In this document: positions 42,927 to 52,202 of the stretch, piece by piece
Layout of the letters: every line of letters starts with the position of its first letter
Numbering within the stretch: the stretch's first letter is position 1
Assembly (NCBI GenBank): GCA_021780375.1
Contig: JAJXYT010000118.1
Coordinates: 1-56,504 of the forward strand
Reading direction: 5' to 3'
Length of the DNA stretch: 56,504 nucleotides
Source of the DNA: a bacterium
Lineage (GTDB): Bacteria > Verrucomicrobiota > Verrucomicrobiia > Limisphaerales > UBA11358
Made by a program: the position numbers and the translations under genes
Notes under the pieces: model-generated
The model's input: the letters and a program-made list of their open reading frames with translations, nothing else
Database searches by the model: none
What the model was told of the DNA's origin: nothing

Positions 42927-44963
42927 ATGAAAATTCATGCTGCGCTTGTCCGATGCCTGGTCGCACTGTTGGCGGTGCTGGTGTTGGCGGGTTGCGCCAC
43001 CTCCGGTCCGCGCAGCCAGTACCTGGAGCGCATCGAGCCGGAAAGCATTACCAACCTGACGGCCTATAGCACCGGGAACACTCTTGAAATTCGCTACCCG
43101 CTCCGAGGCAAGGACGCTTTTGCCCATGCCACGTGGACTCCCGCAGAAAACAAGGCCGCAGAATATCAGTGCCAGTTCGCGGTGCTTACCTTTGAGAAAG
43201 AAAAGCGCGCCGCCCGCAAGTCGGTGGTCAATCCGGGCCATCGGCTCATCATTCGCGACGCCGCGGAATGGAAACAGCTTCTGCATGCCGTCTTTGCCGG
43301 CCTGGCGCCGGACCAACCCGGCCACGGCGTGCTGCTGTTGGTCCAGAATATGGAAATCGTCGTTTACCGGGATGCCACCAATGCCTTGAAAGTCGTCAAC
43401 CTGGAAAATGAGCCTCCCGGCATCACCGTGGATCACACCTTCAGCGACGCGGATTTTTCGCGGGAAGCCGTCAACCGGCTGGCCGCCAGCGTCAGCGCGA
43501 TTGACCCGACCCAAAGCCGCTTTTTGTTCCTGACGGGCGCAGACCCCGCCTATGTACTGGTGAACCTCCGCGAGCGGCTCATTGTTTTCCTGAGTTACCC
43601 GGCCGATCCGGAAGCGGCACCCATCGCCGTGCCTGGTTCGTTTGCCTTGCGCGCCTTGAATTCGTTGCTCATCAAAAGCCTGGTCATCACCGCCATCAAA
43701 AATCCGTTCACCCTGGTCAGCCGCGGCCTTTGGCACATCGGCAGTTCGGGCATGACCATGCTGGATGCGATGCCGGCGGATGCCAGCGGTGCCCCGCCGC
43801 CGCTTTACACGGGACCGGGGATGAACCTGGCGGCCTGGGAAAAGGAACTGGACGGCGTCGTGTCGGCCCGGCGGTATGAGGGCCAGGTGCAATTCTTCAT
43901 TAATGGAAATGCGTTTTTCCCGGCGCTCGTCCAGTCCATCGAAAATGCCCGGCACAACGTGGATGTCATGGTCTATATTTTTGGCGCCGATAATTACGCG
44001 GTGAAAATCGCCGACGTCCTCAAACAACGATCCCGCTCCGTCCGCGTCCGGGTGTTGATGGATGACGTTGGATCGTTGTTCGCCCAAGGCGCCCCGCCCT
44101 CGGCCGTGCCGCCCGATTTTCAGCCGCCGGGCGACATCAAATCCTATCTCGAAGCCGGCTCTGACGTTCATGTGCGCGTGAACACCGATCCGTGGCTGGC
44201 CACCGACCACCGGAAATGCTTCATCATTGACGGCCAGCAGGCTTACGTCGGCGGCATGAACATCGGCTGGGTGTACCGCTACCAGTGGCACGATCTGATG
44301 GTCGGTTTGACGGGGCCGGTGGTTGGCCGGCTGGAAAAGGATTACCGGAAGGCCTGGGCGTTCGCGGGGCCGTTCGGCGATTTTGGTTATGCCTGGGCCA
44401 CGGTGTTCGACCGCGAACATCTGCGCCGGAACACCTCGCCCGATGACATTGACATCCGGGTGCTGCGCACGGCGACCGGCAAATTGCAGATTTACCACGC
44501 ACAACTGGCGGCCATTCGCCGGGCCAAACGTTATATCTATATTGAAAGCGCCTATTTTAATGACAGCACGATCCTGCGGGCGCTCATCGCGGCCCGGCAG
44601 CGCGGCGTGGACGTGCGGGTCATCGTGCCGGCGGAGAGCGACGTCGGCATCATGCAGACCAGCGATCTGGTGATGGCCAACGCGATGGTCCGCAACGGGA
44701 TTCGGGTGTTTATCTATCCCGGCATGACGCACGTAAAGGCGGCGATCTATGACGGGTGGGCATGTGTCGGCTCGGCGAACCTGGAGAAGATGAGCCTGCG
44801 CGTCTCGCAGGAATTGGATGTTGCCTTCTCGGACTCCGCCACGGTGGACAACCTGAAACAGGAATTGTTCGAGCCGGACTTCAAACGCTCCCGGGAATTA
44901 AAAACTCCGGTGGAATTGGATTGGCTGGATTCATTGGTGAAGGCATTTGCCGAGCAGTTATAG
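42927..44963 (+). CDS. Phospholipase D-like / cardiolipin synthase-like lipoprotein
   Basis: 678 residues from 'MKIHAALVRCLV'. The lipobox 'LVLAGC' (near 17-22) marks a lipoprotein. The N-terminal 280 residues ('VVVxx' strands such as 'LLLVQNMEIVVYRDATNALK') are not part of the PLD fold and unfamiliar. The C-terminal half has two intact HKD motifs: 'TDHRKCFIIDG' (near 428) followed by 'YVGGMNIG', and 'HVKAAIYDGWACVGSANLEK' (near 610). It should cut or transfer phosphatidyl groups at the cell surface or periplasmic side; cardiolipin synthesis from outside the cytoplasm is only one possibility. Confidence 0.87.
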   Translation: MKIHAALVRCLVALLAVLVLAGCATSGPRSQYLERIEPESITNLTAYSTGNTLEIRYPLRGKDAFAHATWTPAENKAAEYQCQFAVLTFEKEKRAARKSVVNPGHRLIIRDAAEWKQLLHAVFAGLAPDQPGHGVLLLVQNMEIVVYRDATNALKVVNLENEPPGITVDHTFSDADFSREAVNRLAASVSAIDPTQSRFLFLTGADPAYVLVNLRERLIVFLSYPADPEAAPIAVPGSFALRALNSLLIKSLVITAIKNPFTLVSRGLWHIGSSGMTMLDAMPADASGAPPPLYTGPGMNLAAWEKELDGVVSARRYEGQVQFFINGNAFFPALVQSIENARHNVDVMVYIFGADNYAVKIADVLKQRSRSVRVRVLMDDVGSLFAQGAPPSAVPPDFQPPGDIKSYLEAGSDVHVRVNTDPWLATDHRKCFIIDGQQAYVGGMNIGWVYRYQWHDLMVGLTGPVVGRLEKDYRKAWAFAGPFGDFGYAWATVFDREHLRRNTSPDDIDIRVLRTATGKLQIYHAQLAAIRRAKRYIYIESAYFNDSTILRALIAARQRGVDVRVIVPAESDVGIMQTSDLVMANAMVRNGIRVFIYPGMTHVKAAIYDGWACVGSANLEKMSLRVSQELDVAFSDSATVDNLKQELFEPDFKRSRELKTPVELDWLDSLVKAFAEQL

Positions 44964-45183
44964 TCAATCGGCTGGCCAGCAGGAAAATGGTTTGCACCAT
45001 CTTGTCCCGAAGCCGTCCGAAGGGCGGGAACAACAGTCGAATTAGCAGCATTCTTTTATAATTCCAGATTTTCTGCTTTTATCTTGAAATTCACGAGCCA
45101 TCCGGGTTATAAGTTCGTTCCACACAGAAATCCGATTTTTGCCGCTTTGTTCCGGGATCAGGAGAAAGGATTCTGGTTATTGC

Positions 45184-48100
45184 ATGAGTAATCCGATGCA
45201 GGGTCACTTTCGGCATACCGTCATTTTCGTTGTCAGCGCGGCAGTCTGGTTTGCCACGCCGACGGCGCGCAGCGAAGTTGAAGCCCAGGCAAACATGGCG
45301 AACGGCGCCGGAAAACATATCACTGTGCCGGCGATGGAACCCACGGACCAGGAGATCATCCGCCAACGCAGGATCACGCTGGAACAGATTAAAGGGTTGC
45401 ACGATAGATTCAGCCTCTCGAACCGGGAAATCGAGCGAGTGCCGGAATCCACCTTGCAGATCATGCTCTGGCAACTCAGGCATCCGCAGGTGGATCTTCA
45501 TGCCGCCGCCATCCAGTTTCGCCTGCTCAAGTTGCGTGATGAACACGGGCAAATCCCGACCAACGCCTGGCTCAAGGCGGCGCAACAGCGGGCGCAAATA
45601 ATCTCTGGCGCCAGGCCGGGTGCGGCCGCAAATCATCTGTTCCCGGCTGTTCAAAGGTCGGATGGTTCCGGCTCGTTTATCACACCCAATGTCGCCGGCA
45701 TCCAATCCTCGGGCTGGACCTGGTTGGGACCGGGAAACATCGGCGGACGCGTCCGGTCTATTCTGGTTCACCCTGCCACCAACGGCCTCCTGTGGGCGGG
45801 AGGCGTTGATGGCGGGGTCTGGGAAACAACCAATAACGCGGCGGGTTGGTTTCCGCTGGATGATTTCATGGCCAACCTCGCCATCTCCTGCCTGGCGATG
45901 GATCCAACGAATCCGAATATCATCTACGCCGGCACCGGCGAAGGCGTTTACAATGTTGATTCGGTTCAAGGGGCCGGCATCTTCAAGACGGCCGATGGCG
46001 GCGCGACCTGGACGCAACTTTCGTCCACGGCCACGTCCTCATTCTTTTACGTCAACCGCCTGGCCATCTGCCCCACCAACAGCCTCATTCTCCTGGCCGC
46101 CACCCGAAGCGGTCTGTTCCGGAGTGTCGATGGCGGTACCAACTGGACTTCGGTCAGTGCCACGGAAACCCTGGATGTCGCGGACCACCCCACCGACGGA
46201 ACCCAATGTGTTGCCTCGGGCTGGAATGGGAACGCTTTCTACTCCATGGATGGCGGGGTCACCTGGTGGGCGGCGGCCGGTCTGCCCGCACCCGCGGGCT
46301 TTGCGGCCGGCCGGGTGGAACTGGCCTACGCCCGCAGCAACCCCGATATGGTCTATGCTTCGGTGGACAACAATTCCGGCGAAATTTACGTGTCCACCGA
46401 TGGCGGCCACTCCTACAGCCTTGTCAACACCGGGAACAACTACCTGGGCGACCAGGGATGGTATGGCAATTGCATCTGGATCGATCCGACCAGCACGAAC
46501 ACGCTGATCGTCGGAGGCATCGACCTGTGGCGCAGTTCGGATGGCGGAGCCACGCTCACGAAAATCAGCGATTGGACGCTGGCGCCTTCCTCCGCGCACG
46601 CCGACCAGCATGCGATTGTGAACGCGGCGGGTTTCGACGGGGTGAACAACACGACCGTGTTTTTTGGCAACGATGGGGGAATTTATTGCGCGACCAATGT
46701 TTACACGGTTACCCCCAGCAGCGGCTGGACGGACCTTAACAACCACCTCGGCATCACCCAGTTTTATGGCGCCGCCGGGAACGCGACCAGCGGGACCATC
46801 GTGGCCGGCGCGCAGGACAATGGCACGGTCAGTTACACAACCGGCGGCGGCGTGGAAGGCTGGACCACCATGTCTGGCGGCGATGGCGGCTTCTGCGCGT
46901 CGGACCCGGCCGACCCGAATTATTTTTACGGAGAATATGTTTTCCTCCAGGTCTATCGCAGCACCGATGGCGGCGCCTCCGCGAACTACATTGACACCGG
47001 CTTGAGCGATGCCAACGACAGCAGCCTCAATTTCATCTCGCCGTTCATCCTCGACCCGAACAATCCCAATACCATGCTGGCGGGAGGGATGAGTCTCTGG
47101 GCCAGCACCAACGTCAAGGCGGCTGCGCCTGTCTGGACGGCGATCAAAGCCAGCATCGGCCAACCAATCAGCGCCATCGCGGTGGCGCCCGGTAATTCGG
47201 ACATCATCTGGGTGGGCTACAATGACGGTTCCGTTTACTTCACCACCAATGGCACTTCCGGAAGTCCCGCCTGGTTTCAAGCAAACCTCGGCACGCCCAA
47301 CCTGCCGCAGCGCTATTGCACACGCGTCACCATTGACGCCAACAATTCGAGCCTTGTTTATGCAACATTCGGCGGATTCAGCAGCGGCAATGTCTGGCGC
47401 ACCACCGACAGTGGGACCACCTGGGCCAACATCGCGGGCGGACTGCCCAGCGCGCCCGTCAATTCGCTCGTCATCAAACCGTCGGACAGTGCTTCGCTCT
47501 ACGTGGGGACCGAAGTGGGCATTTTTGCCAGCGCCGACGGCGGCACAACCTGGTCCGCCTCCAACGACGGCCCGGCGAATGTCAACGTGGACGAACTGTT
47601 CTGGATGGGTGATACCCTGGTCGCGGCAACGCACGGTCGAGGCTGTTATTCGATTGTCGTCCCGTCCGACACCCTGTTCATCACACCCGCCAGCGGCTTC
47701 AGTTCCAGCGGCCTGTTCGGCGGGCCATTCAGTCCAACCACACAGAACCTGACCTTGACTAATGTCGGAGCTTCCTCGCTGCAATGGAGTCTGGTCAACC
47801 CGTCGTCCTGGCTGAACGTTTCACCGGCCGTCGGCACCCTGGCGGCGGGCGCCAGCAGCACCGTGACCGCCAGTCTGAATGCCACCGCCAACACCCTGGC
47901 GGCGGGCGTTTATACTGCCAACGTGTTGTTCATCAATCAGACCAGCCACGTCACCCAAACCCGGCTGTTCACGCTGACGGTGCAACTGCCGCAACTGGTC
48001 CAAAATGGCGGGTTTGAAACCGGTGATTTTACCGATTGGGTCCTGGCAGGAGATCCTTCTCCATATAATTATGTTGATTCTGCCAACAGCTACTTTTCCA

Positions 48101-48648
48101 CTCACTCGGGCAACTATGTCGCCATGATTGGGGAGGCCGGCATCCTGGCCACTCTCTCCCAGACCCTGACCACTGTTCCCGGCCGGCCGTATTTATTGTC
48201 CTGCTGGCTGAACAGTCCCGATGGCTTAACTCCCAATGAATTCAGTGTGGCCTGGAACGGCACCACTCTTTTTGACCAGGTTGATATGGCCGCGCTGCCG
48301 TCGCCCGGCTGGACCAATCTGCAATTCATCGTCACCGCCTCGGAAACCAGCACCGTACTCCAGTTTGGCGGCCGGGACGACAACAGTTACCTCGGGCTTG
48401 ATGATGTCAGCGTGGTGCCCATTCCGCCCACGGTGTTCCAAATCAGCCCGGCGGCGAACAACACGTTCCAGCTCTCCTGGAATGCGACGACCGGGCTGGT
48501 TTATCAGGTGCAATACAAAACCAATCTGCTCTCAACCAACTGGCTGAATCTTGGCGGCCCCATCACCGCCACCAATACCACCCTGACCACGACCAATGCC
48601 ATCGGACCGGACCGGCAGCGGTTTTACCGCACCATGCTATTCCCATAG
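45184..48648 (+). CDS. Large secreted BNR/sialidase-like propeller protein with C-terminal Ig-like modules
   Basis: 1154 residues. A signal peptide (about 1-32, 'IFVVSAAVWFATPTARS') and a helical lead-in (about 40-130) precede a long run of BNR/Vps10-like blades with 'SxDGGxTW' motifs ('KTADGGATWT', 'RSVDGGTNWTSVS', 'YSMDGGVTWW', 'STDGGHSYS', 'TTDSGTTWANIAGG', 'ASADGGTTWS'). From about residue 835 a BACON-like domain ('WSLVNPSSWLNVSPAVGTL') follows, then a DUF642/CBM-like jelly roll beginning 'LVQNGGFETGDFTDWVLAG', and a final module 'YQVQYKTNLLSTNWLNLGG' ending 'QRFYRTMLFP', typical of exported verrucomicrobial proteins. It may bind or degrade an extracellular polysaccharide or glycoprotein; no catalytic site is evident. 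Confidence 0.85.
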   Translation: MSNPMQGHFRHTVIFVVSAAVWFATPTARSEVEAQANMANGAGKHITVPAMEPTDQEIIRQRRITLEQIKGLHDRFSLSNREIERVPESTLQIMLWQLRHPQVDLHAAAIQFRLLKLRDEHGQIPTNAWLKAAQQRAQIISGARPGAAANHLFPAVQRSDGSGSFITPNVAGIQSSGWTWLGPGNIGGRVRSILVHPATNGLLWAGGVDGGVWETTNNAAGWFPLDDFMANLAISCLAMDPTNPNIIYAGTGEGVYNVDSVQGAGIFKTADGGATWTQLSSTATSSFFYVNRLAICPTNSLILLAATRSGLFRSVDGGTNWTSVSATETLDVADHPTDGTQCVASGWNGNAFYSMDGGVTWWAAAGLPAPAGFAAGRVELAYARSNPDMVYASVDNNSGEIYVSTDGGHSYSLVNTGNNYLGDQGWYGNCIWIDPTSTNTLIVGGIDLWRSSDGGATLTKISDWTLAPSSAHADQHAIVNAAGFDGVNNTTVFFGNDGGIYCATNVYTVTPSSGWTDLNNHLGITQFYGAAGNATSGTIVAGAQDNGTVSYTTGGGVEGWTTMSGGDGGFCASDPADPNYFYGEYVFLQVYRSTDGGASANYIDTGLSDANDSSLNFISPFILDPNNPNTMLAGGMSLWASTNVKAAAPVWTAIKASIGQPISAIAVAPGNSDIIWVGYNDGSVYFTTNGTSGSPAWFQANLGTPNLPQRYCTRVTIDANNSSLVYATFGGFSSGNVWRTTDSGTTWANIAGGLPSAPVNSLVIKPSDSASLYVGTEVGIFASADGGTTWSASNDGPANVNVDELFWMGDTLVAATHGRGCYSIVVPSDTLFITPASGFSSSGLFGGPFSPTTQNLTLTNVGASSLQWSLVNPSSWLNVSPAVGTLAAGASSTVTASLNATANTLAAGVYTANVLFINQTSHVTQTRLFTLTVQLPQLVQNGGFETGDFTDWVLAGDPSPYNYVDSANSYFSTHSGNYVAMIGEAGILATLSQTLTTVPGRPYLLSCWLNSPDGLTPNEFSVAWNGTTLFDQVDMAALPSPGWTNLQFIVTASETSTVLQFGGRDDNSYLGLDDVSVVPIPPTVFQISPAANNTFQLSWNATTGLVYQVQYKTNLLSTNWLNLGGPITATNTTLTTTNAIGPDRQRFYRTMLFP

Positions 48649-48782
48649 CCACGACTTGGGCCGGCATTTGGCCGCAACTTCGGTGTTTTCTTCCAGCCCT
48701 TTCCCCGTGGGCAGGCTGACGTTCAGATCATCGGTGACGTCGGAGGCCACAAAGCCTGGGCTTTTGGCAGCGATGGACGCGC

Positions 48783-49997
48783 TTACTTTGTTTCGAGCAA
48801 AGTTCCATCGCCGCTCATTTTCATTCGTTGTCCGCGCCACTCGACGGTGTTACCCGTAAACGCCCCAAACCAAAGCGCCACTTGCAGCAAATCCTTCACC
48901 GGCACCAGCCAGAACGGCGAAACCAATTTGCGGTCCGGTGTGAATCGGCGTTGCAGATTTTGGACGAGAACCATCCGGATTAAAAGAAGCGCAATGGCGA
49001 CCATCATACCGCAGGGAATTCCGACCCCCGATCCGGAAGTCTGGAAGAAACCGTAGTCCGTGATTTGGCCGGTTTTCACGGATAAACCCGGCAACTCCGA
49101 TATCAGCCAGAGCAAAGGCCAGAAGGTGGCGTTGGCCAGGATGCTGAAAAAGTAGGGCAGGGGCTGGCAGGAGCGAATGGTGCGCGCCCAGCGGAGTTGA
49201 TGATGCCAGACGTCACGCCAGTTCATCGGCGCATCCCAGCATTCGATGACGACGGGGCAGAGTGCAATCCGATGGCCTTTTTCGGCGATGCGATGCCCCA
49301 GCTGGTAATCGTCGGCGAGACAATTGGCGAGGGACTTGAAGCCGCCGATTTGAGCCAGCGCCTGGCGGCGCACCAGGATGGCCGCGCCGAGCGCGAAATC
49401 GAGTGGCTTGAGGCTGGCGGCCTGCAATACCTGACTCCAAAAATCGGCGTTGATGGCGATGGCCTCCCAACGCATGGCCGTGGTGACGGGGTTCGCCAAC
49501 CGGTAAAAACAATTCACCAGAGCCGTTTGCTCGTCACGCAAAAACGCGGCCGCATTGGCGAGAAAATCCAGCGGCACGCGCACGTCGGCGTCGCTGACGA
49601 GGATCAACTCGTATTTTGCCAGGCGCTCGAGTTGGAGGAGCGTGGAAATTTTGCCGTTCGTTCCCAATGTTTCACCACAGATGACGAGCTGGATGTCGCG
49701 CCCCGGATTTTGTTCAATGAGTCCACCCACTATTTTGCAAACCGGGTCATTGGCCTCGGCGACGCCAAACAGGATTTGCACCGGACCGGGGTAATTTTGA
49801 TGGAACCAGCTTTGCAGTGAAGCGGCGGTCGTTTCGTCGCAGCCTTTGAGGGGCTTAAGCAAAGTGACGGCCGACGCAAAAGACGGGTCGGCGACGCGCC
49901 GGTGGAGGGGAAAGCGCCGGGCGGCCAGCCATTGCCAGAGGACGAGCGCCAGGCTCAAGAGGGCGAGGGCGGCGAAAATTGCGTTGAGAGAATTCAC
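48783..49997 (-). CDS. Glycosyltransferase, GT21 / HpnI (ceramide glucosyltransferase-like)
   Basis: 404 residues, GTG start at 49997 ('NSLNAIFAALALLSLALVLW' follows as the first helix). The GT-A core has 'SAVTLLKPLKGCD', 'ELILVSDADVRVP' (the DxD-like metal site), 'ADDYQLGHRIAEKGHRIALC', and the 'HHQLRWARTIR' (Q/RxxRW) motif; three or four C-terminal helices follow. Members move hexose or N-acetylglucosamine to ceramide or bacteriohopanetetrol. I see no other hopanoid gene nearby, so a ceramide or other lipid acceptor is equally possible. It starts 20 bases after the GH42 stop, so probably lies in the same operon. Confidence 0.88.
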   Translation of the reverse strand: MNSLNAIFAALALLSLALVLWQWLAARRFPLHRRVADPSFASAVTLLKPLKGCDETTAASLQSWFHQNYPGPVQILFGVAEANDPVCKIVGGLIEQNPGRDIQLVICGETLGTNGKISTLLQLERLAKYELILVSDADVRVPLDFLANAAAFLRDEQTALVNCFYRLANPVTTAMRWEAIAINADFWSQVLQAASLKPLDFALGAAILVRRQALAQIGGFKSLANCLADDYQLGHRIAEKGHRIALCPVVIECWDAPMNWRDVWHHQLRWARTIRSCQPLPYFFSILANATFWPLLWLISELPGLSVKTGQITDYGFFQTSGSGVGIPCGMMVAIALLLIRMVLVQNLQRRFTPDRKLVSPFWLVPVKDLLQVALWFGAFTGNTVEWRGQRMKMSGDGTLLETK

Positions 49998-50017
49998 CCG
50001 GAAACAGGCACCCGGAT

Positions 50018-52099
50018 TCAAACCGTGGCAGCGGTATCCACCGGTTTGGCTTCGATGCGTTCGTCCAGGACCAGCACGCCGTGCGGCGGGATGTCGTAGT
50101 TGCCGGAGAACGTATTGCCCGTGAGGAAATCGTGCATGGGTTTGTAGAATTGGATGCGGAGGGGCGAGTTCTGGTGGTTGATCAGGAAGTAAACGCGCAC
50201 GCCTTCCTTTTCGCGCATGCTGACTTCGACGTTTTCGGGAACTTTGAGCAACGGTTGCAATCCGCACATCTGGCGCAGCCAGACCACGAGGTCGTGATAA
50301 AAATGCTGGTGGCTCAGGGTGCCGAGGTAAACCGCCCGGCCGAGACCGAAGGTGTTCATCGTCATGGCGGGCCGGCCGGCATAGAAATCCTTCGCGTAAG
50401 TTGCCAGGATCTGGCAGCCCTTCGGCTCGATGATGTCGCACCAGAGCCGCGCGGGATGCACGTGGCTGGTGGGAAAGGCGCCCTTGAAGGTCAGGTGATT
50501 TTCTTCGCCGGGCGGGATGGGATCGAATTCCAGAACCTCCAGCCCGAACAAATCGGTCATGTCGTTCGGGTAACCGGTGTCGGGTGCAATGCTGTGTTCG
50601 TTGACGAGGCCGGTGTTGAAGGTGCTGACGAGCGTGCCGCCGTTCTGCACGTAAAGTTTGAGGCGGTCGGCCTCGCCGGCGGCCAGCAGGTGCAGCGATG
50701 GCGCGAACACAATCTTGTACGGCGACAGGTCTTCGGTCGGACGCGCAAAATCCACGGGGATGTTGCGGTCGTGGAGCGCGTTGTAGATGAGCTGGATGTG
50801 CTCGCGCAGGCTGAAAAATTTGTTGGGCTGCATCGGCTGTTGCAGCGTCCAATCGTTGTCGTGGGTGTAAAGGATGCAGGTTTGCGCCACGACCCGGGTG
50901 TCCTTGAGTGCGGGCGCGAGCAGTTTCAGCTCTTCGCCAATCTGGCTGATTTCCTTGAAGACCCGGGTATTGCCTTCCAGATGATGCGGCAGGACCGCGC
51001 CGTAGAATTTTTCGTTGCCGATGCGCGGCTGGCGCCAGTGATAGTACAACACGCCGCAGGCGCCCCGGGAAATGAGCTGATACGTGAACAACCGGATGAT
51101 GCCGGGCCGCACCAGCGAGTTGACGTCCTGCCAGTTGACCTGGCCGGCTTTTTGTTCGATGACCCAGAAACCGCAGTCGCCGTCGGGCGTTTTGATGTCC
51201 GTTTTTTTCAGCGACCGGAGAATGTCAATGTCGCACGCCAGTTCGGCGGATCTGGTCTTGATGGCCGGCCGGCTTTCCACGGAGACAAAGTCCACCGCAT
51301 CGGCCATGTCGAAGTGATCGAATTTCCGGTGGAGCGCGCGCAGGTTGACGGTGACGGGATGAGCGGGGCAAAGCTCGTGCAGCACGTCGGCCTGCATGCG
51401 AACAAACGCCACGAGGGCGTCGCTGCAAAACCGGTGCCAGTCCAGCGACAAAGCCGCGTTGTGTGACGTGGGCGCGGACATGGGCATGGGCACGTCCTCA
51501 AAGGAGGAGACAATCTGCCCCAGGTAACGCAGGCCCAACTGGTCGTTCAGGCGCTCGACGGTCTTGTATTTCAATTTCAACCAGTTTTGCCATTCCAAAC
51601 GCGAATCCTCGTTGAACGACCATTCGGTCTGATGTCCGCCGAGGCCGCTGTCGATCTGCCAGGCAATCAATTGCGGATGGTCACCCAGCGCCCGGGCCAT
51701 GTTTTCGACCAGCCGCTTGGAGGCGTTCCAATAGGCATCATTGTTGAAGCAGGCCGCCCGGCGCGTGCCTTCGTGTTTGACCAAACCATGTTCGTCGAGC
51801 GGCAAGATGCCGGGATACTTTTTCGCCAGCCAGATGGGCGGGGCGGCGGTGGGCGTGCCCAGGACAACCTTGATATTTTGATTTTGCATGATGTCCATGA
51901 CCCGGCGCAGCCACTGGAAATCATATTTGCCCTCTTTGGATTCGCAGAGGCCCCAGGAATATTCGCCGATGCGGACGACATTGATGCCGGCCTGGGCCAT
52001 CAATTCGGCATCATGCTCCCAAGCTCCCTCGGGTTTGTCAGCGGTGCCGCTGTAAGGGAAGACCCACTGCTCAGGATAATAGTCAACGCCAAAAAACAT
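50018..52099 (-). CDS. GH42 beta-galactosidase-like protein lacking the acid/base glutamate
   Basis: 693 residues, normal for GH42, with TIM barrel ('MFFGVDYYPEQW' to about 400), a trimer-type domain and a beta-sandwich end. No signal peptide. The nucleophile Glu is present in 'FWVIEQKAGQVNWQDVN' (near 318). The acid/base motif of GH42 is 'WQxDNEFG/Y'; here it reads 'LIAWQIDSGLGGHQTEW' (near 145-160), so the Asn-Glu pair is Ser-Gly. Surroundings are otherwise conserved, so this is a real substitution unless it is an assembly error. The protein could be non-hydrolytic, a binding protein, or use another donor. It precedes the glycosyltransferase gene by 20 bases. Confidence 0.87.
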   Translation of the reverse strand: MFFGVDYYPEQWVFPYSGTADKPEGAWEHDAELMAQAGINVVRIGEYSWGLCESKEGKYDFQWLRRVMDIMQNQNIKVVLGTPTAAPPIWLAKKYPGILPLDEHGLVKHEGTRRAACFNNDAYWNASKRLVENMARALGDHPQLIAWQIDSGLGGHQTEWSFNEDSRLEWQNWLKLKYKTVERLNDQLGLRYLGQIVSSFEDVPMPMSAPTSHNAALSLDWHRFCSDALVAFVRMQADVLHELCPAHPVTVNLRALHRKFDHFDMADAVDFVSVESRPAIKTRSAELACDIDILRSLKKTDIKTPDGDCGFWVIEQKAGQVNWQDVNSLVRPGIIRLFTYQLISRGACGVLYYHWRQPRIGNEKFYGAVLPHHLEGNTRVFKEISQIGEELKLLAPALKDTRVVAQTCILYTHDNDWTLQQPMQPNKFFSLREHIQLIYNALHDRNIPVDFARPTEDLSPYKIVFAPSLHLLAAGEADRLKLYVQNGGTLVSTFNTGLVNEHSIAPDTGYPNDMTDLFGLEVLEFDPIPPGEENHLTFKGAFPTSHVHPARLWCDIIEPKGCQILATYAKDFYAGRPAMTMNTFGLGRAVYLGTLSHQHFYHDLVVWLRQMCGLQPLLKVPENVEVSMREKEGVRVYFLINHQNSPLRIQFYKPMHDFLTGNTFSGNYDIPPHGVLVLDERIEAKPVDTAATV

Positions 52100-52202
52100 A
52101 ACCTCACCTCGGGCTTCAACAGGATACTAAAAGCATCCCGCCATGCTTGCAATCCCAAAATCACCGCCATTACCCGGGACAAAACGGCAGACCGACCCTA
52201 CC

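Noticed and set aside
42873-44732. 619-residue minus-strand open frame
   Set aside because: Antisense to the phospholipase D-like gene, whose HKD motifs are on the plus strand.
46039-47784. 581-residue minus-strand open frame
   Set aside because: Antisense to the BNR propeller gene; no family features.
48783-49997. Cellulose synthase
   Set aside because: The DxD and QxxRW motifs are shared, but length and helix layout fit GT21/HpnI.
50018-50852. Upstream extension of the glycosyltransferase frame to 50852
   Set aside because: The extension runs inside the GH42 gene in another frame; the GTG at 49997 leads straight into the first membrane helix.
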